The position numbers were made by a program, and so were the translations under genes. A DNA stretch of 37,011 nucleotides, taken from NCBI RefSeq assembly GCF_026008495.1, contig NZ_BQUN01000078.1, forward strand, positions 1-37,011, written 5' to 3'. Below, one piece after another: positions 7,603 to 16,969 of the stretch (its first letter is position 1; every line of letters starts with the position of its first letter). The notes under the pieces are model-generated. The model saw nothing but the letters and a program-made list of their open reading frames with translations. It made no database searches and was not told the origin of the DNA. This DNA is from Streptomyces sp. A012304. GTDB taxonomy: Bacteria > Actinomycetota > Actinomycetes > Streptomycetales > Streptomycetaceae.

Positions 7603-7920
7603 TCACTGCGCCTCGGCGAACGCCTCGTAGACCTTCTTGGGGATCCGGCCGCGGGCCGGCACGTCCATCTTGTTGGCCAGTGCCCAGGCCCGGACCGCCG
7701 CCGGGTCGGGGGCGACCTCCGTCTGCTTGTACGCCTTGCCCGAGCGCGACCGCTTGCGGCCGGCCTCCACGTACGGCGCGAGCGCCTTACGCAGTTTCTT
7801 GGCATTGGCTTCATTCAGGTCGATCTCGTACGACTTGCCGTCGAGTCCGAAGGCGATCGTTTCCGCCGCTTCCGAGCCGTCGATGTCGTCAAAGAGCGTG
7901 ACCACGACCTTCTGCGCCAC
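7603..7920 (-). CDS. lsrL: Lsr2-family nucleoid-associated protein, LsrL-type paralogue
   Basis: A 105-residue H-NS-like xenogeneic-silencer protein. The N-terminal dimerisation domain (about 1-55, beginning AQKVVVTLFDDIDGSEA) is joined by a basic linker (RKRSRSGKAYKQ, 55-66) to the C-terminal DNA-binding domain, which has the AT-hook-like RGR at 90-92 (PARGRIPKKV). Streptomyces usually carry two such genes, lsr2 and lsrL; the position beside purSQL and this sequence match my recollection of lsrL (SCO4076-type). The GTG start at 7920 is chosen because homologues begin at AQKV and GAAGGGA lies upstream; the ATG at 7950 would add ten atypical residues. It is divergent from purS across a 321-bp, comparatively AT-rich region, itself the kind of DNA Lsr2 proteins bind. 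Confidence 0.93.
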   Translation of the reverse strand: MAQKVVVTLFDDIDGSEAAETIAFGLDGKSYEIDLNEANAKKLRKALAPYVEAGRKRSRSGKAYKQTEVAPDPAAVRAWALANKMDVPARGRIPKKVYEAFAEAQ

Positions 7921-8241
7921 GAATATCGGTCCCTTCGTCCGGCACCACATACAGCTCAGGCTGCGGCGACGTGCCGAGTCTCGGCCATTTCCAATTCATT
8001 TGTACAGTGCCCGGCAATGCATTGGGAAGCCCGACTAAATCTGTCCGCGTGTCCGAGTGCAATAGGTTTCCGGGGTTGATCGGGGATCTTTCCCGTAACT
8101 TTTCGCGAACGTCCCCTACGGATACCGGTTCGTGATGACCGTCACGTAGGTTCCTACAAATCTATGCGCGTAGAAATTTTGTGCGGGTAGTCTGAAGACA
8201 CCTGCAGGAACCTGCTCAGCACCACAACACCGGGAGTGCCA
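7921..8241. promoter_or_regulatory. AT-rich divergent control region between lsrL and purS
   Basis: A 321-bp gap whose composition is clearly less GC-rich than its surroundings (for example around 7985-8015 and 8155-8185). It contains nested inverted repeats at 8115-8150: outer CCTACG/CGTAGG arms around CGTGA...TCACG. TAGTCT at about 8188 is a possible -10 for purS, but I see no good -35 at the right distance. It must hold the promoters for both divergent units. Confidence 0.6.
8132..8145 (+). promoter_or_regulatory. Crp-type site candidate upstream of purS
   Basis: GTGATGACCGTCAC fits GTG-N6-GNCAC, the pattern reported for Streptomyces Crp, and lies 97 nt before the purS start inside a larger inverted repeat. 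Motif match only. Confidence 0.35.
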
Positions 8242-8505
8242 GTGGCACGCGTCGTAGTCGACGTCATGCTCAAGCCGGAGATCCTCGACCCCCAGGGCCA
8301 GGCGGTGCAGCGCGCACTGCCGCGGCTGGGTTTCGAAGGCATCTCGGACGTACGTCAGGGAAAGCGATTCGAACTGGAAGTTGACGGACCGGTCGACGAG
8401 GCCGTGCTCGCCCGCATCCACGATCTCGCGGAATCCTTCCTCGCCAACACCGTGATCGAGGACTTCACCGTCAAGGTGGAGGAAGTCGCGGAGGCCGTGA
8501 AGTGA
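8242..8505 (+). CDS. purS: Phosphoribosylformylglycinamidine synthase, PurS subunit
   Basis: Small (87-aa) scaffold subunit of the three-part FGAM synthase (PurS-PurQ-PurL) that converts FGAR to FGAM with glutamine and ATP. The sequence [20 protein letters not shown] is the typical PurS beginning, and the length is normal. Two in-frame GTG codons compete: 8236 and 8242. 8242 is preferred because GGGAG (8232-8236) then has a 5-nt spacing, while for 8236 it would overlap the start. Its TGA overlaps the GTG start of purQ (GTGA, 8502-8505), so the two are translationally coupled. Confidence 0.95.
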   Translation: MARVVVDVMLKPEILDPQGQAVQRALPRLGFEGISDVRQGKRFELEVDGPVDEAVLARIHDLAESFLANTVIEDFTVKVEEVAEAVK

Positions 8506-9182
8506 CCGCTCGTATTGGCGTCGTCACTTTCCCGGGCAGCCTCGACGACCGGGACACCCAGCGCGCGATCCGCCTCGCGGGCGCCGAACCGGTCGCCCTC
8601 TGGCACAAGGACAAGAACCTCCACCAGGTCGACGCCGTGGTGCTGTGCGGAGGTTTCTCCTACGGCGACTATCTGCGCGCCGGTGCCATCGCCCGCTTCT
8701 CGCCGGTGATGGAGCCCCTCCTCGAGCAGGCGAAGGCCGGACTGCCGGTCCTCGGCATCTGCAACGGCTTCCAGATCCTCACCGAGGCGCACCTCCTCCC
8801 GGGCGCGATGCTCGGCAACGACCACCTCCACTTCATCTGCCGCGACCAGAAGCTGCGGGTGGAGAACGCGGACACCGCCTGGACCAGCGACTACACCGCC
8901 GGCCAGGAGATCCACATCCCGCTGAAGAACATGGACGGCCGGTACGTCGCCGACGAGTACACCCTCGACAAGCTCGAGGCCGAGGGACGGGTCGCCTTCC
9001 GGTACGTCGACTTCAACCCCAACGGCTCGCTCCGCGACATCGCCGGCATCACCAACGAGGCCGGCAACGTCGTGGGTCTGATGCCGCACCCCGAGCACGC
9101 CGTCGAGCCGCTGATCGGCACCGGTCGCACCGACGGCCTCCCGTTCTTCACCTCGATCCTCAAGAAGCTGGTCAACGCATGA
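8502..9182 (+). CDS. purQ: Phosphoribosylformylglycinamidine synthase, PurQ glutaminase subunit
   Basis: Class I glutamine amidotransferase subunit that releases ammonia for PurL. The 226-residue protein has the nucleophile Cys87 in GICNGFQ and His196/Glu198 in MPHPEHA, completing the catalytic triad; [19 protein letters not shown] (47-65) forms the oxyanion region. It is coupled to purS by GTGA and to purL by an ATGA overlap (9179-9182), so all three subunits of the complex are made from one message. Confidence 0.98.
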   Translation: MTARIGVVTFPGSLDDRDTQRAIRLAGAEPVALWHKDKNLHQVDAVVLCGGFSYGDYLRAGAIARFSPVMEPLLEQAKAGLPVLGICNGFQILTEAHLLPGAMLGNDHLHFICRDQKLRVENADTAWTSDYTAGQEIHIPLKNMDGRYVADEYTLDKLEAEGRVAFRYVDFNPNGSLRDIAGITNEAGNVVGLMPHPEHAVEPLIGTGRTDGLPFFTSILKKLVNA

Positions 9183-11437
9183 GCCGGACGCCTCTGGACA
9201 CGGTCGAGCACGCGGCCGCGACCCCCGACGTCGAGCTGCCCTGGGCCGAACTCGGTCTGAAGAAGGACGAGTACGAGCGCGTGGTCGAGATCCTCGGCCG
9301 CCGGCCCACCGGCGCCGAACTCGCCATGTACTCCGTCATGTGGTCCGAGCACTGCTCGTACAAGTCCTCCAAGGTCCACCTCCGCCAGTTCGGCGAGAAG
9401 GCCCCGCAGTCCGACGCCCTCCTCGTCGGCATCGGCGAGAACGCCGGTGTCGTCGACGTCGGCCAGGGCTACGCGGTCACCTTCAAGGTCGAGTCGCACA
9501 ACCACCCGTCGTACGTCGAGCCCTACCAGGGCGCGGCCACGGGTGTCGGCGGCATCGTCCGCGACATCATCGCGATGGGCGCGCGCCCGGTCGCCGTCGT
9601 CGACCCGCTGCGGTTCGGCGCGGCCGACCACCCCGACACCAAGCGCGTCCTGCCGGGCGTCGTCGCCGGCATCGGCGGCTACGGCAACTGCCTGGGCCTG
9701 CCCAATATCGGCGGCGAGGTCGTCTTCGACTCCTGCTACCAGGGCAACCCGCTGGTCAACGCCGGTGCCATCGGCGTCATGCGGCACGAGGACATCCACC
9801 TCGCGAAGGCCTCCGGCGCCGGCAACAAGGTCATCCTGTACGGCGCCCGCACGGGCGGCGACGGCATCGGCGGCGCGTCGATCCTCGCCTCGGAGACCTT
9901 CGACGACGCCAAGCCGTCCAAGCGCCCGGCGGTGCAGGTCGGCGACCCGTTCCAGGAGAAGCTCCTCATCGAGTGCACCCTGGAGGCCTTCAAGGAGAAG
10001 CTGGTCGTCGGCATCCAGGACCTCGGCGCCGCGGGTCTGTCGTGTGCGACGAGCGAGCTGGCGTCCAACGGCTCCGGCGGCATGCGCGTCACGCTGGACG
10101 ACGTACCCCTGCGCGACTCGACGCTCTCGCCCGAGGAGATCCTCATGAGCGAGTCGCAGGAACGCATGTGCGCGGTCGTGGAGCCGGAGAAGGTCGACCG
10201 GTTCCTGGAGATCTGCGAGAAGTGGGACGTCATCGCCACCGTCATCGGCGAGGTGACCGACGGCGACCGCCTGGAGATCTACTGGCACGGCGAGAAGATC
10301 GTCGACGTCAACCCGCGCACGGTGGCGCACGAGGGCCCGGTCTACGAGCGCCCGTACGCCCGCCCGTCCTGGCAGGACGCCCTCCAGGCGGACGACGCGA
10401 ACAAGCTGCCGCGCCCGGGGAGCGCGCAGGAGCTGAGGGACCAGGTCCTGAAGCTGGTCGGTTCCCCCAACCAGGCCTCCAAGAAGTGGATCACGTCCCA
10501 GTACGACCACTTCGTGCAGGGCAACACCGTCCTCGCCCAGCCCGAGGACTCCGGCATGATCCGCATCGACGAGAAGACCGGCCTCGGCGTCGCCATCGCG
10601 ACCGACGGCAACGGCCGGTACGCCAAGCTCGACCCGTACGCGGGCGCGCAGCTCGCGCTGGCGGAGGCGTACCGGAACGTGGCGACGACCGGCGCCAAGC
10701 CGCTCGCCGTCTCCGACTGCCTGAACTTCGGCTCGCCCGAGGACCCGGCCGTCATGTGGCAGTTCGCGGAGGCCATCCGCGGCCTGGCGGACGCCTGCCA
10801 GCAGCTCGGCACCCCGGTGACCGGCGGCAATGTGTCGCTGTACAACCAGACCGGCGAGGTGGCCATCCACCCGACCCCGGTCGTGGCCGTGCTCGGCGTC
10901 ATCGACGACGTCGCCCGCCGCACGCCGGCCGCCTTCCAGGAGGAGGGCCAGCTGCTGTACCTCCTCGGCGACACGCGTGAGGAGTTCGGCGGTTCGGCCT
11001 GGTCGCAGGTGGTCCACGACCACCTCGGCGGCCTCCCCCCGAAGGTGGACCTGGAGCGCGAGCGGCTGCTCGCCGAGATCCTGATCTCCGCCTCCCGCGA
11101 CGGCATGATCGACTCCGCTCACGACCTGTCCGACGGCGGTCTGATCCAGGCGGTCGTCGAGTCGGCGCTGCTCGGCGGCAAGGGCGCCCGCCTGATCGTC
11201 CCGGACGGTCTGGACGCGTTCACCTTCCTCTTCTCGGAGTCGGCGGGCCGCGCGGTCGTCGCCGTCCCGCGCTCGGAGGAGGTCCGCTTCAACGACATGT
11301 GCGGCGCCCGGGGCCTGCCGGCCACCCGCGTCGGTGTCGTCGACGGCGACTCGGTCGAGCTCCAGGGAGAGTTCTCGCTCTCCCTGGAGGAGCTGCGCGA
11401 GACCCACGAGAACACCATCCCGGCGCTGCTCGCCTGA
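9179..11437 (+). CDS. purL: Phosphoribosylformylglycinamidine synthase, PurL synthetase subunit
   Basis: The ATP-dependent synthetase subunit, 752 residues, that is, the small-PurL type needing separate PurS and PurQ. Visible landmarks: [12 protein letters not shown] (54-65) with the conserved His58, the substrate/nucleotide segment [22 protein letters not shown] (104-125; part quoted by key residues), and in the second half [11 protein letters not shown] and [15 protein letters not shown]. The start ATG at 9179 overlaps the purQ stop. It is followed by a clear hairpin terminator, so the unit purSQL appears to end here. Confidence 0.98.
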   Translation: MSRTPLDTVEHAAATPDVELPWAELGLKKDEYERVVEILGRRPTGAELAMYSVMWSEHCSYKSSKVHLRQFGEKAPQSDALLVGIGENAGVVDVGQGYAVTFKVESHNHPSYVEPYQGAATGVGGIVRDIIAMGARPVAVVDPLRFGAADHPDTKRVLPGVVAGIGGYGNCLGLPNIGGEVVFDSCYQGNPLVNAGAIGVMRHEDIHLAKASGAGNKVILYGARTGGDGIGGASILASETFDDAKPSKRPAVQVGDPFQEKLLIECTLEAFKEKLVVGIQDLGAAGLSCATSELASNGSGGMRVTLDDVPLRDSTLSPEEILMSESQERMCAVVEPEKVDRFLEICEKWDVIATVIGEVTDGDRLEIYWHGEKIVDVNPRTVAHEGPVYERPYARPSWQDALQADDANKLPRPGSAQELRDQVLKLVGSPNQASKKWITSQYDHFVQGNTVLAQPEDSGMIRIDEKTGLGVAIATDGNGRYAKLDPYAGAQLALAEAYRNVATTGAKPLAVSDCLNFGSPEDPAVMWQFAEAIRGLADACQQLGTPVTGGNVSLYNQTGEVAIHPTPVVAVLGVIDDVARRTPAAFQEEGQLLYLLGDTREEFGGSAWSQVVHDHLGGLPPKVDLERERLLAEILISASRDGMIDSAHDLSDGGLIQAVVESALLGGKGARLIVPDGLDAFTFLFSESAGRAVVAVPRSEEVRFNDMCGARGLPATRVGVVDGDSVELQGEFSLSLEELRETHENTIPALLA

Positions 11438-11458
11438 GCGAGCCCGCCGTACGACGGT

Positions 11459-11491
11459 GAAGGCCCCGCCCGCTGCCCGGGTGGGGCCTTC
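11459..11491 (+). terminator. Terminator after purL
   Basis: Inverted repeat GAAGGCCCC (11459-11467) / GGGGCCTTC (11483-11491) with a 15-nt GC-rich loop, followed by TTCCG. It separates purSQL from the next gene. Confidence 0.75.
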
Positions 11492-11529
11492 TTCCGTCCC
11501 CGGCGCCGGCACGGCATAGGCTCACCGCC

Positions 11530-12327
11530 ATGTCCCCGGCGAAGAAGCGCACCAGGAGCTACGACCCCGCCAAGATCCGCACCGCCGTGTTGGCCCAGCT
11601 CGGGAACGTCCGGCGGGCGGCCGGCACCCTCACGCCCGAGCAGCTCGCGTCGCCCACGCGGCTGGGCGAGTGGACGGTCCGGGAGCTGGTCGCGCACATC
11701 GGGACGGCGGTCACCGCCGTGCACCGCTCGCTCGACCTGCCGGAGCCCGCGCGGCAGGACGTCGCGCTCCTGGACTGGCCGTTCGCGACGGTGGCCGACG
11801 CCCCGGCCGTCGACGACTTCACCCGGGGCCTCGCCGGACGCCATCCCGACCTCGACGCCTACCTGGCCGACGCGGAGGAGAGCCTGCGGGAGCGGCTCGA
11901 CGCCCATCCCTCGACCCGGCTGCTGCGGACCGACGCCGGCGCGCTGTCCCTGGCCGACTACCTGGTCACCCGGACCGTCGAACTCGTCGTCCACACCGAC
12001 GACCTCAACGCCGCCGTGCCCGGTCTCGACGTGCCGTTCGACCGGCAGGCCCTCGCAGCCGCCACCCGGCTCCTCGCCGACGCACTCGCCGTGAAGGCGC
12101 CCGGCGGGGCGACCGAGGTGCGCGTCCCGCCGTACGCGGTCGTGCAGTGCGTGGCAGGGCCCCGGCACACCCGCGGGACGCCGCCGAACGTCGTCGAGAC
12201 CGACCCGCTGACCTGGGTACGGCTGGCGACCGGACGGCTGGAGTGGAAGGACGCGGTGGCGGACGCGAAGGTCAGCGCGAGCGGCGAGCGGGCCGACCTC
12301 ACCGAGCTGCTGCCGCTGATGTCCTGA
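11530..12327 (+). CDS. Maleylpyruvate isomerase / DinB-like mycothiol-type protein with sterol-carrier-like C-terminus
   Basis: A 265-residue cytosolic protein. Residues ~15-165 resemble the DinB/maleylpyruvate isomerase four-helix fold: [17 protein letters not shown] supplies His56, and [14 protein letters not shown] supplies Glu151 and His155, the His...Glu-x3-His set expected to hold a divalent metal. Family members work with mycothiol, the actinobacterial thiol. The C-terminal ~90 residues (from about [11 protein letters not shown] to LTELLPLMS) resemble the small SCP2/sterol-carrier-like domain attached to many of these proteins. Its reaction is unknown; proximity to pur genes is conserved in Streptomyces in my recollection but gives no obvious link. 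ATG 11530 is preceded by a weak ribosome site. Confidence 0.8.
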   Translation: MSPAKKRTRSYDPAKIRTAVLAQLGNVRRAAGTLTPEQLASPTRLGEWTVRELVAHIGTAVTAVHRSLDLPEPARQDVALLDWPFATVADAPAVDDFTRGLAGRHPDLDAYLADAEESLRERLDAHPSTRLLRTDAGALSLADYLVTRTVELVVHTDDLNAAVPGLDVPFDRQALAAATRLLADALAVKAPGGATEVRVPPYAVVQCVAGPRHTRGTPPNVVETDPLTWVRLATGRLEWKDAVADAKVSASGERADLTELLPLMS

Positions 12328-12534
12328 CCGCGGGAGGCCGATTGGTGTGCGACACCTCACTCACACCCTCGGCACACATCACCGGCCGATCGCCCCCACA
12401 CCCCGCCCGACCATCGACCGGATCATCGAAAACCCGCTCTGACCTGCGGAAACGAGTCGATCACGAGGTGGTCCGCCCGGTCATGATCCAGTTACCGGCA
12501 AGTAGCGCCAATTCGGACCAGTGGTCGACCTCGC

Positions 12535-12551
12535 CTACACTCGGAAGCGTG
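12535..12551 (+). promoter_or_regulatory. Putative -10 box and leaderless start of purF
   Basis: TACACT (12535-12540) is a good Streptomyces -10 sequence (TANNNT). A transcript beginning 7-9 nt after it would start at or next to the purF GTG (12549), leaving no room for a ribosome-binding site. A -35 is not convincing (TTCGGA at about 12511). Confidence 0.4.
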
Positions 12552-14075
12552 CCACGTGGTGACGGTCGACTCAGTCATGATCTGCTCCCCGGTGAGAAGG
12601 GCCCCCAGGACGCATGCGGCGTCTTCGGTGTCTGGGCTCCCGGCGAAGAGGTCGCCAAGCTCACTTACTTCGGGCTCTACGCCCTCCAGCATCGAGGTCA
12701 GGAATCCGCGGGAATCGCCGTGAGCAACGGCTCCCAGATCCTCGTCTTCAAGGACATGGGCCTCGTCTCCCAGGTCTTCGACGAGACCTCGCTCGGTTCG
12801 CTCCAGGGTCATATCGCGGTCGGACACGCCCGCTACTCGACCACCGGTGCCTCCGTGTGGGAGAACGCCCAGCCGACGTTCCGCGCCACCGCGCACGGCT
12901 CGATCGCGCTCGGCCACAACGGCAACCTGGTCAACACCGCCCAGCTCGCCGAGATGGTCGCCGACCTGCCCAAGCAGGAGGGCCGCACCCCGCGCGTGGC
13001 GGCCACCAACGACACCGATCTGCTCACCGCGCTGCTCGCGGCCCAGACGGACGACGACGGCAAGCCGCTGACCATCGAGGAGGCCGCCCACTCGGTCCTC
13101 CCGAAGGTGCGCGGCGCCTTCTCCCTCGTCTTCATGGACGAGCACACGCTCTACGCCGCCCGTGACCCGCAGGGCATCCGCCCGCTGGTCCTCGGCCGCC
13201 TCGAGCGCGGCTGGGTCGTCGCCTCCGAGACCGCCGCCCTCGACATCACGGGCGCCAGCTTCGTCCGCGAGATAGAGCCGGGCGAGTTCGTCGCCATCGA
13301 CGAGAACGGCCTGCGCACCTCCCGCTTCGCGGACGCGAAGCCCAAGGGCTGTGTCTTCGAGTACGTCTACCTGGCCCGCCCGGACACCGACATCGCCGGC
13401 CGGAACGTGTACCTCTCCCGCGTGGAGATGGGCCGCCGCCTGGCGAAGGAGGCTCCGGCCGAGGCCGACCTGGTCATAGCGACCCCGGAGTCCGGCACCC
13501 CGGCCGCCATCGGCTACGCCGAGGCGTCCGGCATCCCCTTCGGCGCGGGCCTGGTCAAGAACGCGTACGTCGGCCGGACCTTCATCCAGCCCTCGCAGAC
13601 CATCCGCCAGCTCGGCATCCGCCTGAAGCTGAACCCGCTGAAGGAAGTCATCAAGGGCAAGCGCCTGGTCGTCGTCGACGACTCGATCGTCCGCGGCAAC
13701 ACCCAGCGCGCCCTGGTCCGCATGCTCCGCGAGGCAGGCGCCGCCGAGGTCCACATCCGGATCTCCTCGCCGCCCGTGAAGTGGCCCTGCTTCTTCGGGA
13801 TCGACTTCGCCACCCGCGCCGAGCTGATCGCCAACGGCATGACCATCGACGAGATCGGCACCTCCCTGGGCGCCGACTCGCTGGCGTACATCTCCATCGA
13901 CGGGATGATCGAGGCGACCACCATCGCCAAGCCGAACCTCTGCCGCGCCTGCTTCGACGGCGAGTACCCGATGGAGCTGCCCGACCCCGAGCTGCTCGGC
14001 AAGCAGCTCCTGGAGACGGAGCTGGCCGCCGGCCCGGCCGCCACGGCCGCCGCCGACGCGATCCGCCGCCCGTAG
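12549..14075 (+). CDS. purF: Amidophosphoribosyltransferase
   Basis: First committed enzyme of purine synthesis: PRPP + glutamine to phosphoribosylamine. 508 residues, of the B. subtilis type. A 22-residue propeptide precedes the N-terminal nucleophile Cys23 (GPQDACGVFG); further landmarks are HARYSTTG (93-100), the PRPP loop VVVDDSIVRGNT (374-385), and four cysteines, Cys268, Cys414, Cys465 and Cys468 (NLCRACFDGEYP), expected to bind a [4Fe-4S] cluster. The GTG at 12549 fits the homologues' N-terminus PRGDGRLSHDLLPGEKGPQ; there is no properly spaced ribosome site, suggesting a leaderless message. purM follows after 46 nt. Confidence 0.97.
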   Translation: MPRGDGRLSHDLLPGEKGPQDACGVFGVWAPGEEVAKLTYFGLYALQHRGQESAGIAVSNGSQILVFKDMGLVSQVFDETSLGSLQGHIAVGHARYSTTGASVWENAQPTFRATAHGSIALGHNGNLVNTAQLAEMVADLPKQEGRTPRVAATNDTDLLTALLAAQTDDDGKPLTIEEAAHSVLPKVRGAFSLVFMDEHTLYAARDPQGIRPLVLGRLERGWVVASETAALDITGASFVREIEPGEFVAIDENGLRTSRFADAKPKGCVFEYVYLARPDTDIAGRNVYLSRVEMGRRLAKEAPAEADLVIATPESGTPAAIGYAEASGIPFGAGLVKNAYVGRTFIQPSQTIRQLGIRLKLNPLKEVIKGKRLVVVDDSIVRGNTQRALVRMLREAGAAEVHIRISSPPVKWPCFFGIDFATRAELIANGMTIDEIGTSLGADSLAYISIDGMIEATTIAKPNLCRACFDGEYPMELPDPELLGKQLLETELAAGPAATAAADAIRRP

Positions 14076-14090
14076 GACGGCCCGTCCTAC
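14072..14090 (+). promoter_or_regulatory. Hairpin across the purF stop codon
   Basis: GTAGGACG (14072-14079) / CGTCCTAC (14083-14090), an 8-bp perfect stem with a 3-nt loop that includes the purF TAG stop. It may trim or attenuate read-through into purM; no T-run follows. Confidence 0.45.
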
Positions 14091-14121
14091 CTGCCGTACG
14101 ACACGAAGGTTCTCACTAGCC

Positions 14122-15189
14122 ATGTCTGAGACAACTGGTGCCAGCTACGCAGCAGCGGGCGTCGACATCGAAGCGGGCGACCGCGCGGTCGAGCTGATGA
14201 AGGAGTGGGTGAGGAAGACCCAGCGCCCCGAGGTCCTCGGCGGCCTCGGCGGCTTCGCCGGCCTCTTCGACGCCTCCGCCCTCAAGCGCTTCGAGCGCCC
14301 CCTGCTCGCCTCCGCCACCGACGGCGTGGGCACCAAGGTCGACATCGCCCGCCGGCTGGGCGTCTACGACACCATCGGCCACGACCTGGTCGCCATGGTC
14401 ATGGACGACATCGTGGTGTGCGGCGCCGAGCCGCTGTTCATGACCGACTACATCTGCGTCGGCAAGGTCCACCCCGAGCGCGTCGCCGCCATCGTCAAGG
14501 GCATCGCCGAGGGCTGTGTCCTGGCCGGCTGCGCCCTGGTCGGCGGCGAGACGGCCGAGCACCCGGGCCTGCTGGGCGAGGACGACTTCGACGTCGCCGG
14601 CGCCGGTACGGGCGTCGTGGAGGCCGACCGGCTGCTGGGCGCGGATCGCATCCGTACGGGTGACGCGGTGATCGCCATGGCGGCCTCCGGCCTTCACTCG
14701 AACGGGTACTCCCTCGTCCGGCACGTCCTGCTCGACCGGGCGGGCCTCTCCCTCGACGCGCACATCGAGGACCTCGGCCGCACCCTCGGCGAGGAACTCC
14801 TGGAGCCGACGAAGATCTACTCCCTGGACTGCCTGGCCCTGACCCGCACCACCGACGTGCACGCCTTCTCGCACGTCACCGGCGGCGGACTCGCGGCCAA
14901 CCTGGCGCGCGTCATCCCCGACGGACTGCACGCCGTCGTCGACCGCTCCACCTGGACGCCGGCCCCCGTCTTCGACCTGGTCGGCAAGACCGGACAGGTC
15001 GAGCGGCTGGAGCTGGAGAAGACCCTGAACATGGGCGTCGGCATGATCGCGATCGTGCCGCAGGAGTCGGCTGACGTGGCCCTGGCCACACTGGCCGACC
15101 GCGGGGTCGAGGCCTGGGTCGCCGGCGAGATCACCGAGCGCGGCGAGCACACCAGTGGAGCCGCCCTGGTCGGGGACTACGCGAGCTGA
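14122..15189 (+). CDS. purM: Phosphoribosylformylglycinamidine cyclo-ligase (AIR synthetase)
   Basis: Closes the imidazole ring, converting FGAM to AIR with ATP. 355 residues; landmarks are GGFAGLFDAS (about 44-53), ASATDGVGTKVDIA (63-76), MDDIVVCGAEPLF (about 93-105), GGETAEHPG and the C-terminal GVGMIAIVP. It belongs to the same fold family as PurL. It follows purF closely and is followed by two nested/adjacent hairpins (15201-15279) shared with the convergent gene at 15295. The ATG at 14122 fits homologues; the nearest purine-rich stretch (GAAGG) is rather far upstream. Confidence 0.98.
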   Translation: MSETTGASYAAAGVDIEAGDRAVELMKEWVRKTQRPEVLGGLGGFAGLFDASALKRFERPLLASATDGVGTKVDIARRLGVYDTIGHDLVAMVMDDIVVCGAEPLFMTDYICVGKVHPERVAAIVKGIAEGCVLAGCALVGGETAEHPGLLGEDDFDVAGAGTGVVEADRLLGADRIRTGDAVIAMAASGLHSNGYSLVRHVLLDRAGLSLDAHIEDLGRTLGEELLEPTKIYSLDCLALTRTTDVHAFSHVTGGGLAANLARVIPDGLHAVVDRSTWTPAPVFDLVGKTGQVERLELEKTLNMGVGMIAIVPQESADVALATLADRGVEAWVAGEITERGEHTSGAALVGDYAS

Positions 15190-15200
15190 GCACGAGACCG

Positions 15201-15279
15201 CCCACCGGAACCCGGAGACCCGGAGGACACCCGGTGGGCAGCACAAGACCCGGTCGGTGACCGAAGTCACCGACCGGGT
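15201..15279. terminator. Bidirectional terminator between purM and the DUF3073-type gene
   Basis: Two hairpins: CCCACCGG (15201-15208) / CCGGTGGG (15231-15238), and a perfect 14-bp stem ACCCGGTCGGTGAC (15248-15261) / GTCACCGACCGGGT (15266-15279) with a CGAA loop. They lie between convergent genes and can serve both. Confidence 0.85.
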
Positions 15280-15294
15280 GAATGCAGAGCAACG

Positions 15295-15546
15295 TCAAGC
15301 GCCGCGACGGTGTTGCGAGGGGTCCTCGTCCTCGTCTTCCTCGTCGTCCCCGTACAGATCGGCGTACCGTGCGTACGGGTCGTCGTCCTGCTCATCGTCC
15401 TCGAACGGGTCGCCATTCGGCGGCATGTTCGATGCAGACGATGCGCCCAGCTCTTCGGCCAGGCGTGAGAGGTCCGTCCCGCCGCTGTTGTACTTCAGCT
15501 GGCGGGCGACCTTCGCTTGCTTGGCCTTGGCCCGGCCGCGCCCCAT
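15295..15546 (-). CDS. DUF3073-family small protein
   Basis: An 83-residue protein of unknown function, widespread in actinobacteria. A basic N-terminus (MGRGRAKAKQAKVARQLKY) is followed by a conserved middle (SGGTDLSRLAEELG) and a highly acidic, low-complexity C-terminus (runs of D and E from about 48 to 76). The charge split suggests nucleic-acid or protein binding, but that is inference. The start at 15546 is preceded by GAGGGGG. It is convergent with purM and in this genus sits consistently next to purM. Confidence 0.88.
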   Translation of the reverse strand: MGRGRAKAKQAKVARQLKYNSGGTDLSRLAEELGASSASNMPPNGDPFEDDEQDDDPYARYADLYGDDEEDEDEDPSQHRRGA

Positions 15547-15833
15547 GGCTCGACCCCCTCAACGACGGGGCTCGACGGCCCCAGAGTCTTGACACGCGTT
15601 CATGATCCGGAACGGACTCTCCGCGGAGAGGCCGGTCCGTAGGGCTTCCACGGTACCTGAGCCCGCACCCATACGGTACGTCGCCCGTAGCACGCGCGTG
15701 TGCACAGAACCATCGAGGCGCCCCGTCCTCGCTGGTCAGTGGCGATTTTAACCACTTATTGGCGGGCGACCCGCCGGGAAGAGTGAGAGTTCTCTCCAAC
15801 TTTTCTCCGAGCGGTACCGAACAAGCCCTCGGA
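15547..15833. other. Intergenic region between the DUF3073-type gene and vdh
   Basis: No gene seen. It must hold the promoter of the minus-strand gene at 15546. It contains a perfect 14-bp palindrome CTCTCCGCGGAGAG (15617-15630) and a short AT-rich patch around 15745-15760 (GATTTTAACCACTTATT). TTGACA at about 15590 on the plus strand has no matching -10 or downstream gene. Confidence 0.5.
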
Positions 15834-15865
15834 CGGGGTTCCGCACGAGCCTCCATGGAACCCCG
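15834..15865 (-). terminator. Terminator after vdh
   Basis: CGGGGTTCC (15834-15842) / GGAACCCCG (15857-15865), a 9-bp stem with a 14-nt loop just downstream of the vdh stop on the minus strand. Confidence 0.65.
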
Positions 15866-15874
15866 CCCTCCGGC

Positions 15875-16969
15875 TCACCGGCCGCGTGCCTGTGCCGCCT
15901 CGTGCATCCGCTGCTCGGCGATCCGGTCCGCCGCCGCGGCCGGCGGAACACCATCCGCCTTCGCACGTGCGAAGATCGCGAGCGTGGTGTCGAAGATCTT
16001 CGCGGCCTTCGCCTTGCACCGCTCGAAGTCGAAACCGTGGAGCTCGTCGGCGACCTGGATGACCCCGCCGGCGTTCACCACGTAGTCCGGCGCGTAGAGG
16101 ATCCCGCGGTCGGCGAGGTCCTTCTCCACGCCCGGGTGGGCGAGCTGGTTGTTGGCCGCGCCGCAGACCACCTTGGCGGTCAGCACCGGCACCGAGTCGT
16201 CGTCCAGCGCCCCGCCGAGCGCGCACGGCGCGTAGATGTCGAGCCCCTCGACCCTGATCAGCGCCTCGGTGTCGGCCACCGCCGTGACCCCCACCGGATG
16301 CCGGTCGAGGATCCGGCGGACGGCGTCCTCGCGCACGTCCGTGACGACGACCTCGGCGCCCTCGTCCCGCAGGTGCTCCACCAGGTGGTGGCCGACCTTG
16401 CCGACGCCCGCGATGCCGACCTTGCGGCCGCGCAGCGTCGGGTCGCCCCACAGGTGCTGCGCGCTGGCCCGCATGCCCTGGTAGACCCCGAAGGCGGTCA
16501 GGACGGACGAGTCGCCCGCGCCGCCGTTCTCCGGCGACCGCCCGGTCGTCCAGCGGCACTCGCGCGCCACGACGTCCATGTCGGCCACGTAGGTGCCGAC
16601 GTCGCAGGCGGTGACGTAGCGACCGCCCAGCGAGGCCACGAACCGGCCGTAGGCGAGCAGCAGCTGTTCGCTCTTGATCGTGTCGGGGTCGCCGATGATG
16701 ACGGCCTTGCCACCGCCGTGGTCCAGCCCGGCCATGGCGTTCTTGTACGACATCCCGCGCGCGAGGTTGAGGGCGTCGGCGACGGCCTCCTCCTCGGTCG
16801 CGTAGGGGTAGAAGCGCGTGCCGCCGAGCGCGGGGCCCAGGGCGGTGGAGTGGATGGCGATGACGGCCTTGAGGCCGCTGGCACGGTCCTGGCAGAGCAC
16901 GACTTGCTCGTGGCCCCCCTGGTCCGAGTGGAACAGGGTGTGCAGGACGCCGGTGGATACGTCGGTCAC
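15875..16969 (-). CDS. vdh: Valine dehydrogenase (Glu/Leu/Phe/Val dehydrogenase family)
   Basis: NAD-dependent oxidative deamination of valine and other branched-chain amino acids to 2-oxo acids, feeding acyl-CoA precursors. 364 residues. Lys76 ([10 protein letters not shown]) and Lys88 ([11 protein letters not shown]) occupy the substrate and catalytic positions of the leucine dehydrogenase family; the Rossmann fingerprint is GIAGVGKVG (185-193). The GTG at 16969 gives the [13 protein letters not shown] beginning I recall for Streptomyces Vdh and has AGGAG eight nucleotides upstream. The open frame continues far upstream but without homology. It is divergent from the unknown gene at 17225 with a 255-bp control region between. 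Confidence 0.96.
   Translation of the reverse strand: MTDVSTGVLHTLFHSDQGGHEQVVLCQDRASGLKAVIAIHSTALGPALGGTRFYPYATEEEAVADALNLARGMSYKNAMAGLDHGGGKAVIIGDPDTIKSEQLLLAYGRFVASLGGRYVTACDVGTYVADMDVVARECRWTTGRSPENGGAGDSSVLTAFGVYQGMRASAQHLWGDPTLRGRKVGIAGVGKVGHHLVEHLRDEGAEVVVTDVREDAVRRILDRHPVGVTAVADTEALIRVEGLDIYAPCALGGALDDDSVPVLTAKVVCGAANNQLAHPGVEKDLADRGILYAPDYVVNAGGVIQVADELHGFDFERCKAKAAKIFDTTLAIFARAKADGVPPAAAADRIAEQRMHEAAQARGR

Noticed and set aside
8891..11512. Long minus-strand open frame opposite purL
   Set aside because: Shadow of purL; no domains, no ribosome site, and it conflicts with a certain gene.
15257..15270. GTGACCGAAGTCAC as another Crp-type site
   Set aside because: It fits GTGAC-N4-GTCAC but is the top of the purM terminator hairpin, which explains its symmetry.
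15590..15595. Plus-strand TTGACA as a promoter
   Set aside because: No -10 at 16-19 nt and no plus-strand gene downstream before vdh, which runs the other way.
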